NCBI GenBank assembly: GCA_017406775.1
Contig: JAFQXV010000008.1
Span: 1-35,379 of the forward strand
Reading direction: 5' to 3'
Source: Candidatus Saccharimonadota bacterium
GTDB taxonomy: Bacteria; Patescibacteriota; Saccharimonadia; Saccharimonadales; Saccharimonadaceae
Length of the DNA stretch: 35,379 bases
Part shown: piece after piece, positions 7,826 through 16,408 of the stretch
How the letters are laid out: the number at the start of each line of letters is the position of its first letter
Position numbering within the stretch: position 1 is the stretch's first letter
Notes under the pieces: model-generated
What the model saw: only the letters and a program-made list of their open reading frames with translations
What the model was told of the DNA's origin: nothing
The model's database searches: none
Program-made: the position numbers and the translations under genes

Positions 7826-7980
7826 TTTGCTCCTTTGTTAATGTTGCCAGTTTTTAATCATGCTCTTTCAAAAAATACAACCCCCCATAATAAGCCTATG
7901 CTAATTTTTTTTAACATAAGCGTATCGCTAAGCAATACCGCTTTAAGGAACTTTTAGTAAATGTGCTATAATAAACCAGT
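7826..7980. other. Divergent intergenic region
   Basis: It holds the leader and Shine-Dalgarno sequence (AAAGGAG) of the minus-strand cutinase-VWA gene, and on the plus strand TGCTATAAT (7964-7972), the leaderless promoter of the deaminase gene. No further gene was seen. Confidence 0.55.
7964..7972 (+). promoter_or_regulatory. Leaderless-type promoter of the dCMP deaminase operon
   Basis: TGCTATAAT is followed by eight bases and the ATG at 7981; no -35 match is visible. Confidence 0.7.
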
Positions 7981-8526
7981 ATGAGTACACAGAGAGAATG
8001 GGATGAATACTTTATGAAAATAGCCGAGACGGTATCAACCAGGTCCAAAGATCCGTCCTCTAAAATGGGCTGCGTAATTGTAGATCCCAAGAAACGCGTG
8101 GTTTCGTCTGGATATAATGGCATGATTCAGGGCGCAGATGAATCCAAAATGACTTTAGATGAACGCCCCATGAAATACTATTTTGCCACCCATTCCGAAA
8201 TGAATGCGGTAATTTTTGCCCACCAAGATTTACAAGATTGCACGATTTATAACCGTGTTGCTACTTGCGAAAACTGTCTTAAATATTGCCTACAGGCCGG
8301 AATTAAGCGTTTTGTTTATAAAGAACTAAGGGTTCACTCTCACAGTGCAGATCCCCAAAAATCCATGACCAACATAGAAACCGACGAAGCTGTGATTCGT
8401 TTATTAGCCTCTATGCCGGAAGTAAAAACCTTAAACCTAACTAATGGTAAAACCTACATAGAAGATATTCTGGATTCTTATGAATATAATTCGCCCGAAT
8501 ACGCTAGGTTAGCTAAATGGATTTAA
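7981..8526 (+). CDS. Deoxycytidylate (dCMP) deaminase family protein
   Basis: A zinc deaminase that turns dCMP into dUMP, the precursor of dTMP. Seen: the opening REWDEYFMKIAETVSTRSKDPSSKMG, typical of dCMP deaminases (ComEB type), the zinc motif HSEMNAV (usually HAE), and TCENCLKYC for the usual PCxxC. Length 181 is normal, with a C-terminal extension rich in acidic residues. It is the first gene of a run with ung one base later and tmk close behind, so the group controls dUMP, uracil in DNA and dTMP. No thymidylate synthase or dUTPase is in the window. Because the Pro before the first Cys is lost and the HAE is HSE, a relaxed substrate range is possible. Confidence 0.88.
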   Translation: MSTQREWDEYFMKIAETVSTRSKDPSSKMGCVIVDPKKRVVSSGYNGMIQGADESKMTLDERPMKYYFATHSEMNAVIFAHQDLQDCTIYNRVATCENCLKYCLQAGIKRFVYKELRVHSHSADPQKSMTNIETDEAVIRLLASMPEVKTLNLTNGKTYIEDILDSYEYNSPEYARLAKWI

Positions 8527-8527
8527 C

Positions 8528-9175
8528 ATGCACGAAAGCTGGAAGCCATTTTTAGAATCAGAATTCAGTAAACCATATTTCAAAGAACTGGCTAATTTTT
8601 TGCATGAAGCCTACGATACTAAAACGATTTATCCCAAAAAATCTCTAGTATTTTCCGCATTTACTATAGATTTAAATGAGGTAAAAGTTGTGATACTAGG
8701 GCAAGACCCGTACCATACACCCGGCGCCGCACACGGATTAGCCTTTTCTGTTCCTAACTCGGCACCGATTCCACCATCACTGATTAACATTTACAAAGAA
8801 ATCGATAACGACATTGGTCATCATTGTAACAAAACCGGCTATCTAGGCAGTTGGCAAAAACAAGGCGTTTTGCTTTTAAATACGGTCTTAACTGTTGAAG
8901 CGCACAAAGCCGGTTCACATCGTGGTAAGGGTTGGGAAATTTTCACCACAGAAGTAATAAAATATCTTAATGAAACTCGCCCGCATCTAGTTTTTATTTT
9001 ATGGGGACGTGACGCACGTAATAAAAAGAGCTTAATAGACGAAAACAAACACCTTATTTTGGAATCTCCTCACCCTTCGCCACTTTCTGCCTACTCTGGA
9101 TTTTTTGGCAATCATCATTTTTCTCGTGCCAACGAATTTCTTAATTCCCACGGCATGGATAAAATCGAATGGTAA
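8528..9175 (+). CDS. ung: Uracil-DNA glycosylase (family 1)
   Basis: It removes uracil from DNA as the first step of base excision repair. Seen: the water-activating motif GQDPYHTPGAAHGLAFS, the uracil-contact Asn in LLNTVLTVE, WG in FILWGRDAR, and the DNA-intercalating loop HPSPLSAYSGFFG with the catalytic His. Length 215 and all the motifs match UDG family 1. It starts one base after the deaminase stop, so translation is coupled. The placement beside a dUMP-forming enzyme fits a need to clear misincorporated uracil. Confidence 0.96.
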   Translation: MHESWKPFLESEFSKPYFKELANFLHEAYDTKTIYPKKSLVFSAFTIDLNEVKVVILGQDPYHTPGAAHGLAFSVPNSAPIPPSLINIYKEIDNDIGHHCNKTGYLGSWQKQGVLLLNTVLTVEAHKAGSHRGKGWEIFTTEVIKYLNETRPHLVFILWGRDARNKKSLIDENKHLILESPHPSPLSAYSGFFGNHHFSRANEFLNSHGMDKIEW

Positions 9176-9184
9176 TTTAAAACG

Positions 9185-9193
9185 TGTTAAAAT
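9185..9193 (+). promoter_or_regulatory. Leaderless-type promoter of tmk
   Basis: TGTTAAAAT lies seven bases before the ATG at 9201 and just after the ung stop. It supports the start at MYIVIEGQ. Confidence 0.6.
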
Positions 9194-9200
9194 AGATTGT

Positions 9201-9809
9201 ATGTATATCGTTATAGAAGGTCAGGATGGTACTGGTAAATCTACTCAGGCCGAATTACTAAAAGAATACTTTATAAAACAAGGCAAAGAAGTGGCACTAA
9301 TGGAAGAGCCAGACGGTGATTTGCCACAGGCCCATGATTTGCACGATCTAATTTTGAGCCGTGGTTATCACTTAGAATCTCTTACTAACGTCCTATTATT
9401 TACTGCTGCTCGCGTGGAACTTTGGAAAAAAATTGCCGAACCTGTACTAAAAAATGGTGGCATCGTGATTTCGGCGCGTAATTATTGGTCTACTTTAGCC
9501 TATCAAGGATACGGCGAAGGTGTATCGCGTAATAAAATTATCAGACTCACCAAAGAAATGCTCCCCGAAAAATATTTTAAACCAGACTACGGCTTTATTT
9601 TAACAGTTCCAGATCAGTTGCGTGAAGAACGTCAAAAAATCCGTGGTAAAGCTGCCGAAACATTTGAAATGAAAAAACAAGATTTTCAATCTAAGGTCAA
9701 TGCTGCCTATCCTAAAATCGCCCAAGATTTTAACTTAAAAATGGTTGATGCCTCCGGCTCGATCGAAGAAGTATTTAAGAATATAAAAGATAACTTATTG
9801 GTTAAATAG
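9201..9809 (+). CDS. tmk: Thymidylate kinase
   Basis: It phosphorylates dTMP to dTDP. Seen: P-loop EGQDGTGKSTQAELL at the N-terminus, LLFTAARVELW (the usual LLFAADRAxH region), and SARNYWSTLAYQGYG in place of the usual DRYxxSSxAYQG, so the Asp of the DR motif is Ala here. The LID segment EERQKIRGK is Arg/Lys rich. I start it at 9201 because MYIVIEG is where the family begins; a longer frame to 9105 lies within ung. Length 202 is normal. The last codons form the left arm of palindrome H. Confidence 0.9.
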   Translation: MYIVIEGQDGTGKSTQAELLKEYFIKQGKEVALMEEPDGDLPQAHDLHDLILSRGYHLESLTNVLLFTAARVELWKKIAEPVLKNGGIVISARNYWSTLAYQGYGEGVSRNKIIRLTKEMLPEKYFKPDYGFILTVPDQLREERQKIRGKAAETFEMKKQDFQSKVNAAYPKIAQDFNLKMVDASGSIEEVFKNIKDNLLVK

Positions 9810-9945
9810 TTTAACCTTGAGTGAGCCCAAGAATAAAAGATAATTTCACAAGGCGAGCACGGTACTAAAATACCGGCGCAGCCTTGTGAAATTATTTTTT
9901 ATTCCTGGCGCAAAACGAATCGTTAAACTATTTAACCAATTAGTT
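9792..9945. terminator. Nested palindrome H between convergent tmk and ABC genes
   Basis: Outer arms 9792-9815 and 9922-9945 match with one mismatch and overlap the last codons of tmk. Inner arms 9832-9854 and 9881-9903 also match with one mismatch, and the loop contains a small CGGTA/TACCG hairpin. TTTTTT at 9895-9900 follows the inner stem. This is very likely a bidirectional terminator, but it is far larger than one needs to be. Confidence 0.8.
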
Positions 9946-9950
9946 CATTT

Positions 9951-11723
9951 TTACTTTTCAGCAAACTGCGAATTGTATAGTTCGGCATAAAATCCACCAA
10001 GTTTCAAAAGCTCTTCGTGATTCCCCTGTTCCACGATATTGCCATCCCGCATTACTAAAATCAAATCTGAATTTCGAATTGTAGAAAGTCGGTGTGCAAT
10101 TACAAAAGACGTCCTACCATGGGTAAGTTTTTCAAAAGAATCCTGAATCAGCTGTTCTGTGCGGGTATCTACATTGGATGTAGCTTCATCTAGAATCATC
10201 ATCGGTGGATTAGCCACCATCGCCCGCGCAATCGTAATTAATTGCTTTTCACCAGCCGAAATATTATCGGAATCCTCACTGATTTCAGAATGATATGCCT
10301 TTGGTAAAGCCTCAATAATATGATTAACATTAGATACTTTAGCGGCGCGCTTAATATCGTCGAGTGATGCTTTTTGATTACCGTAACGCAGGTTCTCTTC
10401 TACCGTACCAGAAAACAACCAGGTATCCTGCAAGACCATCCCAAACATCTTTCTTACATCGGCCCGTTTCATCTCACGCGTAGGTACACCGTCAATCGTG
10501 ATGCTGCCAGAGTCCGGATCATAGAATCTCATTAGTAGATTAATTAAAGTAGTTTTTCCTGCGCCAGTTGGCCCCGCAATCGCAACCTTCATGCCAGGCT
10601 TGACTTTGACCGAAAAATCTTTGATAATTGGTTGATCTTTAAAATATCCAAAGCTTACATTTTTAAATTCTACTTCGCCTTTTATGCGGCTAATCGTTTG
10701 CGAATTTACCAAATCTGGCTCTTCTTCTGGCTCATTCAAAAATTCAAAAATCCGTTCGCTCGCTGCTAGTAATGCCTGTAACGTAGAAGTAGTAGAAGCG
10801 ATTTCGGTAATTGGACGATTAAAACGCGACACGTATTGAATGAAAGCTTGAATATCGCCAATATTGATACTGCCTTGCACTACAAATACGCCACCCAGGG
10901 CACAAATTGCCACGTAACCTAGATTAGTGAACACATGCGTAATTGGAAAAGAAAGTGAAGAAAAGACTTGGGCCTTTCTTGTAACGGTAGCCAGCTTTTT
11001 GTTGGTAATGGCAAAATCAGCTAGAGCGTCATCCTCATAAGAGTTTGCCTTGATAATAACTTGCCCAGAATAATCTTCCTCAATTTTGCTGTTTAGTACA
11101 CCAAGCGTACTTTGTTGCTCACGGAAATATTTCTGCGCATATTTCATAATTTTAGCCACTACAAATACCGAAATTGGCACCACTACAAAAGATATTAAAG
11201 ATAGCGGTACAGAAATAGTCAACATAATAATCATTACGCCTACGAGTGTAGTTAGGCTTAGGGAAACGTCCGCGATTTCTTGCGACATTGAAGTCGTGAG
11301 TACATCTACATCATTTGCCATTCTAGAGAGCGTATCGCCGTATTGATGTCTATCAAAATAAGCAATTGGTAAACGGGAAATTTTATCCAAAATTTTTTCG
11401 CGGAGTTCTTTGGTATACTTTGCAGAAACCACGGCCAAGATAAAAGCTTGACCATAGTTAAGAGCCGCTGACGCTAGGAATAGTACTATGGCTAAAATCG
11501 CTTTAGCGGTTAATGTTCCCCAATCAATTTCCGGGTAAGTGTTTACCGCAACCGTGGTCATGTCGCCCAATATCTTGGGGATAAATAGACCAAGGATAGC
11601 TGACCCAATAGTTAAAATCACTGCCGCCAGAATCTGGAAACGATATCCACGGATTGATTTCAAAAAGATGACAAATGACTCGCCCATATTTTTTGGTTTG
11701 CCAGAAAGATTATGCTTAGGCAT
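9951..11723 (-). CDS. ABC exporter subunit with the intact catalytic site
   Basis: A 590-residue half-transporter: six membrane helices, then an ATPase domain. Seen: Walker A GPTGAGKTT (about residue 384), Q-loop VLQDTWLFSG, signature NISAGEKQL (not the usual LSGGQ), Walker B MMILDEATSNVD with the catalytic Glu, and switch IAHRLS. It overlaps the 5' neighbour by 8 bp, has GGAGGG before the ATG, and together they make a heterodimeric exporter of the LmrCD / TM287-288 type. Its Walker site pairs with the good signature of the partner, making the active site, while its own poor signature faces the partner's degenerate Walker site. The substrate is unknown; drugs, lipids or peptides are usual. 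Confidence 0.92.
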   Translation of the reverse strand: MPKHNLSGKPKNMGESFVIFLKSIRGYRFQILAAVILTIGSAILGLFIPKILGDMTTVAVNTYPEIDWGTLTAKAILAIVLFLASAALNYGQAFILAVVSAKYTKELREKILDKISRLPIAYFDRHQYGDTLSRMANDVDVLTTSMSQEIADVSLSLTTLVGVMIIMLTISVPLSLISFVVVPISVFVVAKIMKYAQKYFREQQSTLGVLNSKIEEDYSGQVIIKANSYEDDALADFAITNKKLATVTRKAQVFSSLSFPITHVFTNLGYVAICALGGVFVVQGSINIGDIQAFIQYVSRFNRPITEIASTTSTLQALLAASERIFEFLNEPEEEPDLVNSQTISRIKGEVEFKNVSFGYFKDQPIIKDFSVKVKPGMKVAIAGPTGAGKTTLINLLMRFYDPDSGSITIDGVPTREMKRADVRKMFGMVLQDTWLFSGTVEENLRYGNQKASLDDIKRAAKVSNVNHIIEALPKAYHSEISEDSDNISAGEKQLITIARAMVANPPMMILDEATSNVDTRTEQLIQDSFEKLTHGRTSFVIAHRLSTIRNSDLILVMRDGNIVEQGNHEELLKLGGFYAELYNSQFAEK

Positions 11724-13530
11724 ATTCCCTCCTTTGACTAGAAGTGGCCGGTGCCTTGTTGTCGGAGCTGGTCGAGGTGTATTTCCTAGCTAGATCAAGT
11801 TCTCTTTCATATTCTTTATCTGAGAGCTGTGATTTAACAATTTCTTGATAAACCTTGCATTTGCCAAGTAATTCATAGTGTTTACCTTTTCCCATAATTT
11901 TGCCATCATTTAGTACGACAATCTGGTCTGCATCCTTAATGGTGCTGACCCTTTGTGCCACAATTAAAACAACCGCGTTACTAGTAATTTCTTTTAAAGC
12001 AGAGCGTAACTTTTGGTCCGTTTTCATATCTAGGGCTGAAAAAGCGTCATCAAATACATAAATATCCGGCTCTTTGCAAATTGCCCGCGCAATAGAAAGG
12101 CGCTGTTTTTGTCCACCAGAAACGTTGGTGCCACCCTGCGCAATGTGCGAATTATATTTATTGGGTAATTTTTCGATAAAATTCTTTGCCTGCGCAATTT
12201 CGGCGGCTCGCTTGACTTGCTCAATGCTGGCGTTTGGCGCCCCAAATTTAATATTAGATTTAATGGTGCCAGCAAATAACATACCTCGTTGCGGCACTAA
12301 GCCAATCTTCTGCATCAAATCGTGTTTTTCATATTCTTTGATAGATAACCCATTGACTAAAACCTCGCCTTTAGTAGCTTCATAAAATCTTGGTACCAAA
12401 TTAATCAGCGTAGATTTACCAGAGCCAGTAGAGCCAATAAAGGCGGTAGTTTCCCCCGCTACAGCCTTGAAGGAAATATCTTCTAACACATTTTCTTCGG
12501 CCCCAGGATATCTAAAGAAAACGTTTTTAAACTCCACCGAAGCATCTTTTTCTGGCAAACCGTTCGTTTTATCTCGCCAAACAATCTTTTGAGCCTTTTC
12601 TAAAATATCATTAATTCTGTGGGCAGATACATTAGCACGTGGCAACATCACAAAAAGCATAGACATCATCAGAAACGACATCATTACGTGTGATACATAT
12701 TGCGCAAAAGCCGTCATGTTGCCAAGGTAAGCAAAATCTTTCGATAAAAGTGAAATCCCCACCCATGAACAAAGTAAAGTCGTGCCATTAAATATAATAT
12801 TAATTAAAGGATTCTGAAGTTCTAGTACCCGGTCAATAAAAATTAGTAATCTGGTTAGTTGATCATTAGATTTTACAAATTTCTTCTTTTCCAGCCCCTC
12901 ATTATTAAAAGCCCTAATCACTCTTAAACCTGTCAAGTTCTCTCTTGTTAGTAAGGTAATTCTATCTACCAAGTTTTGGAAAATTTTAAATTTAGGTATT
13001 ACGATAGACATAACCATAATAGTGGAGCCGATAATGGCAGCCGTGCCCACTAAAATAATCCAGCTCATGTCCGGTGCAGTTTGCACCGCCATCACGATTG
13101 AAATAATGCAAAAAAGTGGCGCTCTAAGCATCATGGATAAAATCATCATAGTGGTATTTTGTACCTGGTTTACATCATTGGTGGTACGAGTTAACAAAGA
13201 AGCAGTCGTAAAATCTTTTAAATCGGTCATGTTAAAATTTAGTATTTTTACAAATACCGCCGTACGAATATCACGAGAAAAATTGGCTCCCACCCGTGCC
13301 GAAAAATAGCTAGACACAAAAGAAGATACCGCAGAAATTAAAGCCAAAATAATCATGCGTACACCAGTAATCCAAATATAATCGGTATTACCAGGCACAA
13401 TTCCATTATTAATAATTTCTGCCATTAAAGCTGGCAATCTCAAGGTAGTATAAACCTGTACGGCGGTAGCAATAATCAGGATCAAAACCTGCCACCAATA
13501 TGGTTTTAAAAAACGAAAAAGTTTAAACAT
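11716..13530 (-). CDS. ABC exporter subunit with the degenerate catalytic site
   Basis: A 604-residue partner half-transporter with six helices and an ATPase domain. Walker A GSTGSGKST (about residue 368) and the signature NVSGGQKQRLS are good, but Walker B is IYVFDDAFSALD with Asp for the catalytic Glu (about 492), and the switch is VAQRVST with Gln for His. These changes mark the non-hydrolysing site of heterodimeric exporters. A hydrophilic tail of about 30 residues follows. The ATG is one base after the stop of the flippase-type gene, with no clear Shine-Dalgarno sequence, so translation is coupled. The ordering with a lipid-flippase-like protein hints at a lipid or envelope substrate (inference). 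Confidence 0.92.
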   Translation of the reverse strand: MFKLFRFLKPYWWQVLILIIATAVQVYTTLRLPALMAEIINNGIVPGNTDYIWITGVRMIILALISAVSSFVSSYFSARVGANFSRDIRTAVFVKILNFNMTDLKDFTTASLLTRTTNDVNQVQNTTMMILSMMLRAPLFCIISIVMAVQTAPDMSWIILVGTAAIIGSTIMVMSIVIPKFKIFQNLVDRITLLTRENLTGLRVIRAFNNEGLEKKKFVKSNDQLTRLLIFIDRVLELQNPLINIIFNGTTLLCSWVGISLLSKDFAYLGNMTAFAQYVSHVMMSFLMMSMLFVMLPRANVSAHRINDILEKAQKIVWRDKTNGLPEKDASVEFKNVFFRYPGAEENVLEDISFKAVAGETTAFIGSTGSGKSTLINLVPRFYEATKGEVLVNGLSIKEYEKHDLMQKIGLVPQRGMLFAGTIKSNIKFGAPNASIEQVKRAAEIAQAKNFIEKLPNKYNSHIAQGGTNVSGGQKQRLSIARAICKEPDIYVFDDAFSALDMKTDQKLRSALKEITSNAVVLIVAQRVSTIKDADQIVVLNDGKIMGKGKHYELLGKCKVYQEIVKSQLSDKEYERELDLARKYTSTSSDNKAPATSSQRREYA

Positions 13531-13531
13531 A

Positions 13532-14620
13532 CTAAGTTATTTTACCACGTTTCTTTTCTAGGTGCATAAATAGATAAATTAACGCACCGATTATTATATA
13601 TATATAATATGAGAAAAATCGCCATGCTAGCATTGCCCAAAAAATATAACCAGTAGAAAGACCAGAAAATACTAAGAAGAATGTCCCTTCTGCTGCGCCG
13701 GCGTTACCCGGAGTAGGCACAAAATAAACCGCGGCCATCACGGCGGTAGTTGTCGCAAAACAAAGCCAAAAATTAGCATCGCCGCCAAAAGCAGTTAGGA
13801 CAAAAAACGGAATTGAAACAATTAAGAAATTATATCCAATCGAAATTAAAATCGTTCTAACTAATAGCCCAGGAGTTTTGATAATTAATTTTACTGATTT
13901 AGCATACTCAGTTACTTCTGCCTCTACTTTTTCAAGTGTAGTCTTGGGCTCTTTTACGATTCTAATTTTCGACAACAATTTAACTAAAGCTTTAATTATC
14001 TTAGTGGTTGCTTTAGGAAAAAAAGTTGCGCCCATCACCACTACCGGCCAAAAAGCATAAAATAATAGCCCAAACCAAGCCGTAGCCATTAACACTGGAT
14101 TATTAATGGCAAAGCTACCAAACAAAAAACATATTATAGCAATAATCAAAAACCCAATTTGCACCGAAATCATACCAAAGATCGGAACCGCAGTAGAAGC
14201 TCCCTTGGGGAGGCCACTATTTTTGCGCATGTAATAAATCTGAAACGGTTGTCCGCCTACCGCGGCCGGAGTGATATTATCATAATATCTGCCTAGCATT
14301 ACCGTGCGCCTGGCCACTTTTCTCGTCTGCCTAGTATTGGAATTTTCCTTATTGCCAGATAATTTTCTAATCATTAATACGTACTTATGGACATCTAAAT
14401 TTATCGCAAGAATAAAGCATAATGCTGCGGGAATTAGCAGCCACCATTTAATGGACACATCGGTAAGCCTAGCGGCCTCCTTCGAGTTGCCAAATTCTGC
14501 CATCGCAGTAGTAGCAATTACTACAATATTTAATAGTACAAACAAAAAGATAAAAATAGGCTTACGGTTGCGTTTAAAAAAACCAGACTTTTTTTCACTT
14601 TCCGATTTAGTATTGGACAT
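13532..14620 (-). CDS. LPG-synthase-type flippase domain membrane protein
   Basis: A 362-residue polytopic protein of the lysylphosphatidylglycerol synthase transmembrane family (COG0392, UPF0104). Seen: the family motif in YYDNITPAAVGGQPFQIYYM, the KNSGLPKGAS segment, about eight hydrophobic helices, and FVPTPGNAGAAEGTFF near the C-terminus, also a family hallmark. The soluble aminoacyl-transferase domain of MprF is absent, so this is the flippase or transport part alone. It is the second gene of a four-gene minus operon (AI-2E protein, this, two ABC halves), with 2 bp to the upstream gene. The window also encodes phosphatidylglycerol synthesis, which fits a role in moving PG or a glycolipid. 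The substrate is not known. Confidence 0.88.
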   Translation of the reverse strand: MSNTKSESEKKSGFFKRNRKPIFIFLFVLLNIVVIATTAMAEFGNSKEAARLTDVSIKWWLLIPAALCFILAINLDVHKYVLMIRKLSGNKENSNTRQTRKVARRTVMLGRYYDNITPAAVGGQPFQIYYMRKNSGLPKGASTAVPIFGMISVQIGFLIIAIICFLFGSFAINNPVLMATAWFGLLFYAFWPVVVMGATFFPKATTKIIKALVKLLSKIRIVKEPKTTLEKVEAEVTEYAKSVKLIIKTPGLLVRTILISIGYNFLIVSIPFFVLTAFGGDANFWLCFATTTAVMAAVYFVPTPGNAGAAEGTFFLVFSGLSTGYIFWAMLAWRFFSYYIYIIIGALIYLFMHLEKKRGKIT

Positions 14621-14622
14621 CT

Positions 14623-15726
14623 TTAACTTCTAAGGCCTCTTATATTAGGATATTCGTCAATCAGAACACGGACACAACCGGCAATCGGAATTGCAATGAT
14701 TGCACCGAGCAAACCAAACATATACATGCCGATAGTAATTGCGCACAAAATCAAGATTGGTTGCAAATTAAGTGCATCCCCTTGAATCTTAGGCGCAATG
14801 AGGTTGTTTTCTATTTGTGCGTATATTATGTAGATAATAGCAAACACCAAAGCGGCTACCGGGCTGGAGAAAAATAGCACCACGGTAACCAATGTTCCGC
14901 CAATAAACTGGCCAAACATCGGAATCATGTAGAAAATCATCGTAATCATACCCATTGGAATTGCTAGGCTGGGTGAAAAGCCTAGGATTAATGACAGAAT
15001 AAACACAATCACTATAGCGGCACATCCGTCAATCATCGCCACAATCATTTGTCTAGAAACATAAGTAGAAACTACGTTAGCCATCTTAAAGCAAACGTTT
15101 CTAACCACATCAACGGATTTTTTATCATCTCCAGCGCTGAGGCTTGCCCACAAAGAATCAACCATGTCTGGACCCTCTAACAGGAATAGCAGGGTGAGTA
15201 CCAATACTAAAACAATTTTCATTACGATATCCGCAATTCCGCTAACACTAGAAACTAGGTTATCGCCCAAAAGCCCGAGCATATTGTTAGAAATACTGGT
15301 GAGCGAACTAGTAATTTCGTTTTGAAGATTATCTATGCCAATATTTTTACCAAAAGCGTTGATTCCTTCCCAGCCGCCAAAAGTAGATTCAAATGTTTCT
15401 GGCACGTGCTGAAGAAAGCGAGCAGTTTCGTTTACTACCACCGGGCCTACAATAGCGATAATTCCCCCAATTACGGTTACTACGATTAGGTATGCAAAAA
15501 TCGCAGATAAACTCTGATGTTTTTTATCTTTGCCAAAATGCTTAGTGAAAAAATTATTCACTTTTCTTACAAGTGGCTTAAGCGCCAAAGCCAAGAAAAT
15601 TGAAATACCAACTATAATTAAGCCAGTTTGTGCCTTATATAAAAAGAACAAAACTCCTGCTATAATTAATGGTACTAACCAAAACTTAACAAACGTCCTT
15701 AAATCAGTTTCAATTTGTTTTGACAT
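14623..15726 (-). CDS. AI-2E family (TerC/PerM/YdiK) membrane transporter
   Basis: A 367-residue integral membrane protein. Seen: the N-terminal helix pairs, a long outside segment with ARFLQHVPETFESTFGG, the amphipathic middle VVRNVCFKMANVVSTYVSRQMIVAMIDG, and the conserved end helices around IYAQIENNLIAPKIQGDALNLQPILIL, which is the signature of the family (UPF0118). Members export autoinducer-2 in some bacteria, but others move Na+/H+ or unknown solutes, so no substrate is claimed. It is the first gene of its operon and one of the few with a full leader: TGTTATAAT about 20 bases upstream and AAGGAGG six bases before the ATG. Confidence 0.9.
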   Translation of the reverse strand: MSKQIETDLRTFVKFWLVPLIIAGVLFFLYKAQTGLIIVGISIFLALALKPLVRKVNNFFTKHFGKDKKHQSLSAIFAYLIVVTVIGGIIAIVGPVVVNETARFLQHVPETFESTFGGWEGINAFGKNIGIDNLQNEITSSLTSISNNMLGLLGDNLVSSVSGIADIVMKIVLVLVLTLLFLLEGPDMVDSLWASLSAGDDKKSVDVVRNVCFKMANVVSTYVSRQMIVAMIDGCAAIVIVFILSLILGFSPSLAIPMGMITMIFYMIPMFGQFIGGTLVTVVLFFSSPVAALVFAIIYIIYAQIENNLIAPKIQGDALNLQPILILCAITIGMYMFGLLGAIIAIPIAGCVRVLIDEYPNIRGLRS

Positions 15727-15822
15727 TAAACCTCCTTATTAAGCTCATTATAACACAAACACAATTAAAAATGTACTTTTACTTGGCCAAACAATCCCAA
15801 ATGTATCTTAAAAATATAGCTA

Positions 15823-15831
15823 TGCTATAAT
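15823..15831 (+). promoter_or_regulatory. Promoter of queH
   Basis: TGCTATAAT lies ten bases before the ATG at 15842. The leader is too short to hold a preQ1 riboswitch. Confidence 0.65.
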
Positions 15832-15841
15832 AGTATTAATA

Positions 15842-16408
15842 ATGAAACTATTAATGCACACCTGTTGCGCACCATGTAGCGTATACTGTATAGACTCTCT
15901 GCGCTCCGAAGATATCGAGCCAACGCTTTTTTGGTATAACCCTAATATCCACCCATACATAGAATACAAAACCCGTCGTGATTGTCTAAGAGAATATGCC
16001 GATAAGATCGGTATAGAGTTAATTTTGCACGAAGAATATGGCTTGGACGAATTCTGCAAAAATGTATCTAATGATATTAGCAATCGCTGCGTCAACTATT
16101 GTTACCCTAAGCGGCTAAGTGAGACGGTGCGTTACGCCGCAGAAAATGGCTATGACGCTTTTACCACTACTCTGCTAGTTTCCCCCTATCAAAAACACGA
16201 AGAACTAAAAAGAGTTTGCGAAAAATTGGCCCAGGAGTCTGGCATTGAATTTTTGTATCGTGATTTTCGAATAGGATTTCGTGAGGGGCAGCAAAAAGCA
16301 CGTGAGGCGGGCTTATATATGCAAAAATATTGTGGTTGTATTTTTAGTGAAGAGGAACGTTACCAAAAACAAATCAAAAGAGATCTAAGCGAGCTTAACT
16401 TACGCTAG
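15842..16408 (+). CDS. queH: Epoxyqueuosine reductase QueH
   Basis: It reduces epoxyqueuosine to queuosine in tRNA, the final step of the pathway, and is the non-orthologous replacement of QueG. Seen: MHTCCAPCS at the N-terminus (CCxPC, cluster ligands), WYNPNIHPYIEYKTRR, RCVNYCYPKRLSETVRYA, TTLLVSPYQKHEEL, and the C-terminal KYCGCIFSEEER, all hallmarks of the DUF208/QueH family. Length 188 is typical. Its end overlaps the minus-strand cation efflux gene by 14 bp. It works with queA and tgt just downstream, though these have their own promoter. Confidence 0.95.
   Translation: MKLLMHTCCAPCSVYCIDSLRSEDIEPTLFWYNPNIHPYIEYKTRRDCLREYADKIGIELILHEEYGLDEFCKNVSNDISNRCVNYCYPKRLSETVRYAAENGYDAFTTTLLVSPYQKHEELKRVCEKLAQESGIEFLYRDFRIGFREGQQKAREAGLYMQKYCGCIFSEEERYQKQIKRDLSELNLR

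Noticed and set aside
13585-13610. ATATATAT run inside the flippase-type gene
   Set aside because: It encodes a Tyr/Ile-rich membrane helix in frame and is probably just low GC coding sequence.
15727-15841. preQ1 riboswitch before queH
   Set aside because: The -10 is ten bases from the ATG, so there is no leader to hold one.
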